Shown: piece after piece, positions 58,313 to 62,078 of the stretch
Layout: every line of letters begins with the position of its first letter
Position numbering within the stretch: position 1 is the stretch's first letter
From: Allofournierella sp.
GTDB lineage: Bacteria; Bacillota; Clostridia; Oscillospirales; Ruminococcaceae
Direction: 5' to 3'
Assembly: GCA_020025635.1 (NCBI GenBank)
Contig: JAHHRU010000013.1
Coordinates: forward strand, 1 to 62,078
Length of the DNA stretch: 62,078 bases
Program-made: the position numbers and the translations under genes
The notes under the pieces: generated by a model
Database searches by the model: none
What the model saw: the letters and a program-made list of their open reading frames with translations, nothing else
What the model was told of the DNA's origin: nothing

Positions 58313-58723
58313 ATGCTGCAATTCAAGCTGGATTCGGCTGCGTGTCGGGTGCTGGGCCTGTGGCTTTTTCTGCCGGGGGCCCTGGTCTGCCCTTTTCTTT
58401 TCTGGCGCTCGTTCGTGGCCGGGGCCGTGTTCCTGATCGGCTGGGCGGTGGTTTCGCTTTGGCTGTGCCCGCTGTGGGCCCAAAGCTTTTCGGCCGCTGT
58501 CACGCTGGGCGAGGTGCGGGTGGAATACGGCCTTTTGTTTAAATTCCGCCGCCGTGTGCCCACCCGTTTCATAACCGGCATCAGCCGGATGAGCACCCCC
58601 CTTCTGCACAGCTGCGGCTGCTCGCTGGTGCTTTTGCACGCCAGCGGCACCTGCCTGTGGCTTTTGGGCCTTTCGGACAAAACGGCCGACCAGCTTCTGG
58701 CCCTTCTGGAGGAGCGCCTATGA
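58313..58723 (+). CDS. PH-domain membrane protein, YdbS-like
   Basis: The 136-aa protein has two N-terminal helices (~14-32 and ~34-55) followed by a bacterial PH-like domain (VTLGEVRVEYGLLFKFRRRVP... ). ATG at 58313 follows AAAGGGGG. The stop overlaps the next start (ATGA). In Bacillus, YdbS and YdbT are a coupled pair linked to resistance to some antibacterial compounds; a role here is inferred from layout. Confidence 0.75.
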   Translation: MLQFKLDSAACRVLGLWLFLPGALVCPFLFWRSFVAGAVFLIGWAVVSLWLCPLWAQSFSAAVTLGEVRVEYGLLFKFRRRVPTRFITGISRMSTPLLHSCGCSLVLLHASGTCLWLLGLSDKTADQLLALLEERL

Positions 58724-60111
58724 CCTGCCGCGGACGGTTCCATTTCGTTTATATTTTAAGGCTGCTGCGCAACGGCCTGGTGCTGTGCCTTCTGCCCATG
58801 ATCCGGGCGCTGCTGCGCTTCGATCTGCAAAGCCTCATCACCGCCCTCAAGCAGGATGCGGTGATCCTTGCGGTAATGGCCCTGGTGGCCCTGCTGCTTT
58901 GGCACCGGGGCGGCTGGCAGCTGGAGCCCGGCCGGCTGGTGCTCAAATTCGGGCTCATCGGCTGGCACCAGTGGGTGCTGCCCTTTGACCAGGTGGCCGT
59001 GCTGGAGCAGTCCCGCCCCATCTGGCTGCGCACATTGGGGGCCGCCCGGGTCACCCTTTACACCACCCGGTCCCGGCCGTTCAAAAAAGCCCGCATCTAT
59101 CTTTCCCGCTCTCAGGGGGCGCTGCTCAGCGAAACCATCCTGCCGGTGCAGAACGATGCGGTGGTGTTTGCCCCCTCCGGGGCCGAGCGGCTCCGCTTTG
59201 TGATGCTCAGCGCCAATCTGGCCGCAAGCCTTGCCTTGCTTTTTGTGAGCGCCCGGCAGACCAAAAGCCTTTTGGGCCAAAGCGGCAGCGCCCTGCTCAA
59301 TCAGCTCACTTTGGGAAACCTGGCCCGGGTGGAAAAGCTGGTGGAGCTGGTCCTGCCCGCGGGCCTTGCCTGGCTGTTTACCCTCATCTGCATGCTGTGG
59401 GGCCTGGCCCTTTTGTTTTCGTTTCTGTCCACCTCCAATTTCCGGGTGAGCCGCTCGGGCGGGGTCATCCTTGCCTGGGGCGGCCGTGTGAACCACACCG
59501 AGCGCCGGGTGCTGGTCTCGTCCATCAACTTCTGTGATGTGCGCCAGTCCCCCATTGCCCGGCTGCTGCGCCGGTTCCCGGTGTATCTGTCGGCCGGCAG
59601 CTTCACCGGGGCAGACCAGCCCTTCCTCATTTATAAAAAAGGCGAAGAACAGCTGCTCAACGCCCTGCTGCCCGCCTTCCGGCTGGAAAATCTGGACCCC
59701 GGCCCCATTTCCGACCGGAGCTGGCCGCTGTACCTGTGGAAGGGCGGTTCCGCCTTTGGGGTGAGCGCCGTGCTTTTGAGCGTTTCACTGTGGCGCTTGC
59801 CCTCCCTTTCCACCCTTCTGCTCATCCCGCTGGGCCTTTCGGCGGGGCTGTTGGCCCTTGGCATCGAAGCCCGTTTCAGAGAAGGCGCCGCCCGGCAGGA
59901 AGGCGGCAGCCTGCGGGTGTGCTACACCCGGCATTTCACCCGGCATGACCTTTGTGTTCTCACGCCGGACCTTTCCTTTACTACCTTCCAAACCCCCTTT
60001 TCCGAAAGCGTTGCCCGGTGCAACCTGTATATCCGGCTGCCCTTCCGGCAAAAGCTGCGGGTGCGGGGTTTGAAGCAGTTCCAGGCCGACCGCCTGAAAC
60101 TCACCCATTGA
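58720..60111 (+). CDS. PH-domain membrane protein, YdbT-like
   Basis: The 463-aa protein holds several helix pairs and three PH-like beta segments (~60-120, ~250-330, ~390-450), the YdbT arrangement. GGAGGAG precedes ATG 58720, which overlaps the upstream stop; the two are translated together. Its role is probably in envelope function. Confidence 0.78.
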   Translation: MTCRGRFHFVYILRLLRNGLVLCLLPMIRALLRFDLQSLITALKQDAVILAVMALVALLLWHRGGWQLEPGRLVLKFGLIGWHQWVLPFDQVAVLEQSRPIWLRTLGAARVTLYTTRSRPFKKARIYLSRSQGALLSETILPVQNDAVVFAPSGAERLRFVMLSANLAASLALLFVSARQTKSLLGQSGSALLNQLTLGNLARVEKLVELVLPAGLAWLFTLICMLWGLALLFSFLSTSNFRVSRSGGVILAWGGRVNHTERRVLVSSINFCDVRQSPIARLLRRFPVYLSAGSFTGADQPFLIYKKGEEQLLNALLPAFRLENLDPGPISDRSWPLYLWKGGSAFGVSAVLLSVSLWRLPSLSTLLLIPLGLSAGLLALGIEARFREGAARQEGGSLRVCYTRHFTRHDLCVLTPDLSFTTFQTPFSESVARCNLYIRLPFRQKLRVRGLKQFQADRLKLTH

Positions 60112-60138
60112 CCAGCGCAATTCAAGGAGGATATCTTC

Positions 60139-60798
60139 ATGTATAAAACCGTCATTTTCGATTTGGACGGTACCCTGCTGGATACCATTCAGGACCTGGC
60201 CGATGCCGCAAACTATGTCTGCGAGCAGCGGGGCTGGCCGGTGCATACCGTAAACGAATACAAAAAAATGGTAGGCAACGGCATCCCAAAGCTTGTGGAG
60301 CGTTTTTCCCCGGCCAATGCCCGCCAGCCCCAGCAGCTTGCCCGCACACTGGAAGCCTTCCTCATGCGGTACTCCGCCTATATGCGGCAGAAAACCGCCC
60401 CGTATCCGGGCATCCAGGAGCTTTTGGAACAGCTGAAAAAGGCCGGCGTTCAGCTGGCGGTGCTTTCCAACAAGCAGGACAGCCTGTGCCGTGAGGTGAT
60501 TTCCTATTACTTCGACCTGTCTGTGTTCGACCGGGTGCGGGGTGCTTTGCCGGGCGTTGCCACAAAGCCCGACCCGGCCGGTGTGCACCGGCTGATGGCG
60601 GAGCTTTCGGCAGATGCGCCGTCCACCCTGTTTGTGGGCGACAGCGATGTGGACATCCTCACCGCAAAGAATTCCGGCCTTGCCGGCTGCGGCGTTCTGT
60701 GGGGCTTCCGTGACCGGGACGAGCTTACCCGTGCCGGTGCCGACCACATTGCCCAAACCCCCAGCGAGCTGGCCCGGATCATTCTGGGCACCGATTGA
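60139..60798 (+). CDS. HAD-family phosphoglycolate-phosphatase-like hydrolase
   Basis: The 219-aa HAD protein has motif I DLDGTLLDT (~8-16), motif II S in LAVLSNKQD (~110), K in TKPDPAG (~139) and motif III VGDSDVDI (~163). The cap is a helical type. It is closest to Gph-type phosphatases that hydrolyse 2-phosphoglycolate from DNA repair, but the substrate range of this group is broad. AAGGAGGA precedes the ATG. Confidence 0.88.
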   Translation: MYKTVIFDLDGTLLDTIQDLADAANYVCEQRGWPVHTVNEYKKMVGNGIPKLVERFSPANARQPQQLARTLEAFLMRYSAYMRQKTAPYPGIQELLEQLKKAGVQLAVLSNKQDSLCREVISYYFDLSVFDRVRGALPGVATKPDPAGVHRLMAELSADAPSTLFVGDSDVDILTAKNSGLAGCGVLWGFRDRDELTRAGADHIAQTPSELARIILGTD

Positions 60799-60908
60799 CC
60801 CCAAAGCCTTCTGCCGGTGGGTGTTTCCCTTTTTAAAACCCGGCAGCTTTCCCTTTTCCATTCCCGCCTTTAAGGGCTTTATTTCATTTCAAAGGAGGTT
60901 CTAAACAA

Positions 60909-61301
60909 ATGGCCATTCGAAAATCCGGCGAAGACTATCTGGAAACCATCCTGGTCCTGGCCGAGCGTACCGGCTCGGTGCATTCGGTGGATGTGGCAGC
61001 CGAGCTGGGCTACACCAAAGCCAGCGTAAGCGTTGCCATGAAAAAGCTTCGGCAGGACGGTTACCTGACCATGGAGACAGACGGTGAGCTTCGCCTTACA
61101 CAAACCGGTCTCAAGATCGCCCAGCGCATTTATGAGCGGCACCGCACCCTGACCAATTTCTTCATCAGCCTGGGCGTTGACCCGGAGGTTGCCTCTGAGG
61201 ACGCCTGCAAGGTAGAACACGATCTTTCGGAGGAGACCTTCCAGCGCCTTCTTGAACACGCCCGTTCAAGCCTTGAGCCGGAAAGATCTTTTACCAAATA
61301 A
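60909..61301 (+). CDS. DtxR/MntR-family metal-dependent regulator
   Basis: The 130-aa protein has an N-terminal helix-turn-helix (SGEDYLETILVLAERTG... VDVAAELGYTKASVSVAMKKL, ~6-46) and a dimerisation/metal domain with C-K-V-E-H (~98-102) and E, H ligands. It lacks the SH3 domain, as MntR proteins do. It would repress metal uptake in response to Mn2+ or Fe2+. AAAGGAGG precedes the ATG. The metal-type ABC operon at 46 kb is a possible but unproven target. Confidence 0.88.
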   Translation: MAIRKSGEDYLETILVLAERTGSVHSVDVAAELGYTKASVSVAMKKLRQDGYLTMETDGELRLTQTGLKIAQRIYERHRTLTNFFISLGVDPEVASEDACKVEHDLSEETFQRLLEHARSSLEPERSFTK

Positions 61302-61331
61302 CAAACGCCCCCTGCGTTTTGACCTGTATTG

Positions 61332-61377
61332 AAAAGGCCTCCCGCCGTAGAAAAAAACTACGGCAGGAGGCCTTTTT
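61332..61377. terminator. bidirectional terminator between the DtxR/MntR gene and the surface protein
   Basis: AAAAGGCCTCC-c-GCCGTAG (61332-61350) pairs with CTACGGC-a-GGAGGCCTTTTT (61358-61377). Confidence 0.93.
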
Positions 61378-61424
61378 ATGATCGGGTTTTCGGGTTTCTT
61401 TCTGCCCTGTTTTTCAGCACCGGT

Positions 61425-62078
61425 TTACTGGTTGCTGCCGCGCTTTTTCACAATTGCAAATACCAGCGCCAGCAGTGCGAAAGCTGCGGCCAAAATCAGC
61501 ACCCATGCCAGAACAGACAATCCTTCAGAAGTCTGTTCCACCTCAGGGCTTGCCGCCGGCTGCTCAGAAGGTTCGCTTTCAGCCGGGGCAGCTGTGCTGG
61601 GGGCGCTGGAGGAAGCGCCGGATGCAGCCGCCTGCTCTTTTTCCGCTTCCAGCTTCGCATCCAACAGCACATAATCATCGCCGTCCGTCAGCACGATCTG
61701 GAGCTGTCCCTTTGCATCGGTCTGATATTCACCCAGATATTCCAGCTTATCTGCCTTGGGATCATAGCTGTACAAATATTTCGTGGTGTTTGCCTGTTTC
61801 TTTCCCAGGGCTACTTGAGCCTCGGTCTGCTGTGTGCGGTTTTTCAGATGCACAGCCACGAAGTCCACACCGTTTGTCAGCTCTGTGATCTGCTGTGCAT
61901 AGGGGCTGTCCAGCTCAACACGCATCTTCGGATCCGGCTTTACCGCAGGTGCGGGCTTTTTATCAGGCGCTGGCTTTGCGGCAGGCTTGGGCTGCTCGGC
62001 GGGCTTGGGCTGCTCGGTGGGCCTCGGCTCCTCGGTGGGCTTGGGCGTGGGTCCAGCCGGTTCTTCCTTTGTCCAGCA
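61425..62078 (-). CDS. C-terminal part of a surface protein with Pro/Lys/Glu linker (5' end outside window)
   Basis: The reading frame runs off the right edge. The visible ~217 residues have a Pro-rich linker of PKPTEEP/PKPAEQP units next to the edge (~61930-62070), a ~90-residue globular segment (61680-61925), an Ala/Ser/Pro linker, and a C-terminal membrane helix with KKRGSNQ. There is no LPxTG motif ahead of the helix. Function unknown; an adhesin-like or wall-anchored role is likely. Confidence 0.75.
   Translation of the reverse strand, partial: CWTKEEPAGPTPKPTEEPRPTEQPKPAEQPKPAAKPAPDKKPAPAVKPDPKMRVELDSPYAQQITELTNGVDFVAVHLKNRTQQTEAQVALGKKQANTTKYLYSYDPKADKLEYLGEYQTDAKGQLQIVLTDGDDYVLLDAKLEAEKEQAAASGASSSAPSTAAPAESEPSEQPAASPEVEQTSEGLSVLAWVLILAAAFALLALVFAIVKKRGSNQ

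Overview
The window looks like one stretch of chromosome from an anaerobic, GC-rich Firmicute, most likely Oscillospirales/Ruminococcaceae in the Faecalibacterium-Gemmiger-Subdoligranulum neighbourhood. The grounds are: high GC with strong Shine-Dalgarno sites and short U-rich intrinsic terminators; carbohydrate ABC systems without a dedicated ATPase; a YesM/YesN-type two-component pair; a Cys-type sulfatase; and no respiratory genes. The genus is inference. No phage, plasmid, transposase or CRISPR genes are visible.

Layout. 0-6 kb: a divergent CoaX-like protein, a ~480-bp degenerate tandem repeat, tRNA-Arg(CCG), a Pro/Ala-rich lipoprotein, a MerR-type regulator with its probable target dehydrogenase, a small membrane protein and MnmM. 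6-17.6 kb: a glycan-uptake locus with two permeases, a binding protein, a DUF4838 protein, a YesM-type kinase, a DUF4091 protein, an AraC-type response regulator, a DUF1653 protein and an RpiB-family isomerase. 18-27.7 kb: a second locus with a cytoplasmic GH20 hexosaminidase, two permeases and a binding protein on the minus strand, divergent from an AraC regulator, a sulfatase and a Gfo/Idh/MocA oxidoreductase. Together these suggest import and intracellular breakdown of (sulfated) amino-sugar glycans. 28-33 kb: an acyltransferase, an exported protein and two coupled MutS-like ATPases. 33-40 kb: an MMPL transporter with its helical partner, and an amino-acid ABC transporter. 40-46 kb: a lipase-like hydrolase, a YcxB-like protein, a RelA/SpoT-domain synthetase, a TauE/SafE carrier and the Mg2+ transporter MgtE behind a short leader ORF. 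46-52 kb: an iron/cobalamin-type ABC operon behind an attenuator, divergent from larE-larB-larC for the nickel-pincer cofactor. 52-62 kb: GluQ, an M18 aminopeptidase, a DUF362 ferredoxin-like protein, UppP, two TrkA-like proteins, a PH-domain membrane pair, a phosphoglycolate-phosphatase-like HAD protein, a DtxR/MntR regulator and the C-terminal part of a surface protein.

The most unusual feature is a ~242-bp intergenic element present in three full and two deleted copies (16286, 17808, 27743, 41639, 42938). It is highly structured, always in the same orientation, and sits downstream of genes. In the three full copies it is bracketed by two copies of the local terminator hairpin, as if it had inserted into terminators. 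Other notable signals are a 30-codon leader ORF with an Asp-Pro-Pro-Pro run before mgtE, a MerR operator at two promoters (one with the diagnostic 19-bp spacer), an attenuator before the metal-type ABC operon, and a CoaX homologue that has lost its signature aspartates.

All calls come from reading the sequence and remembered family motifs; no database search was run.
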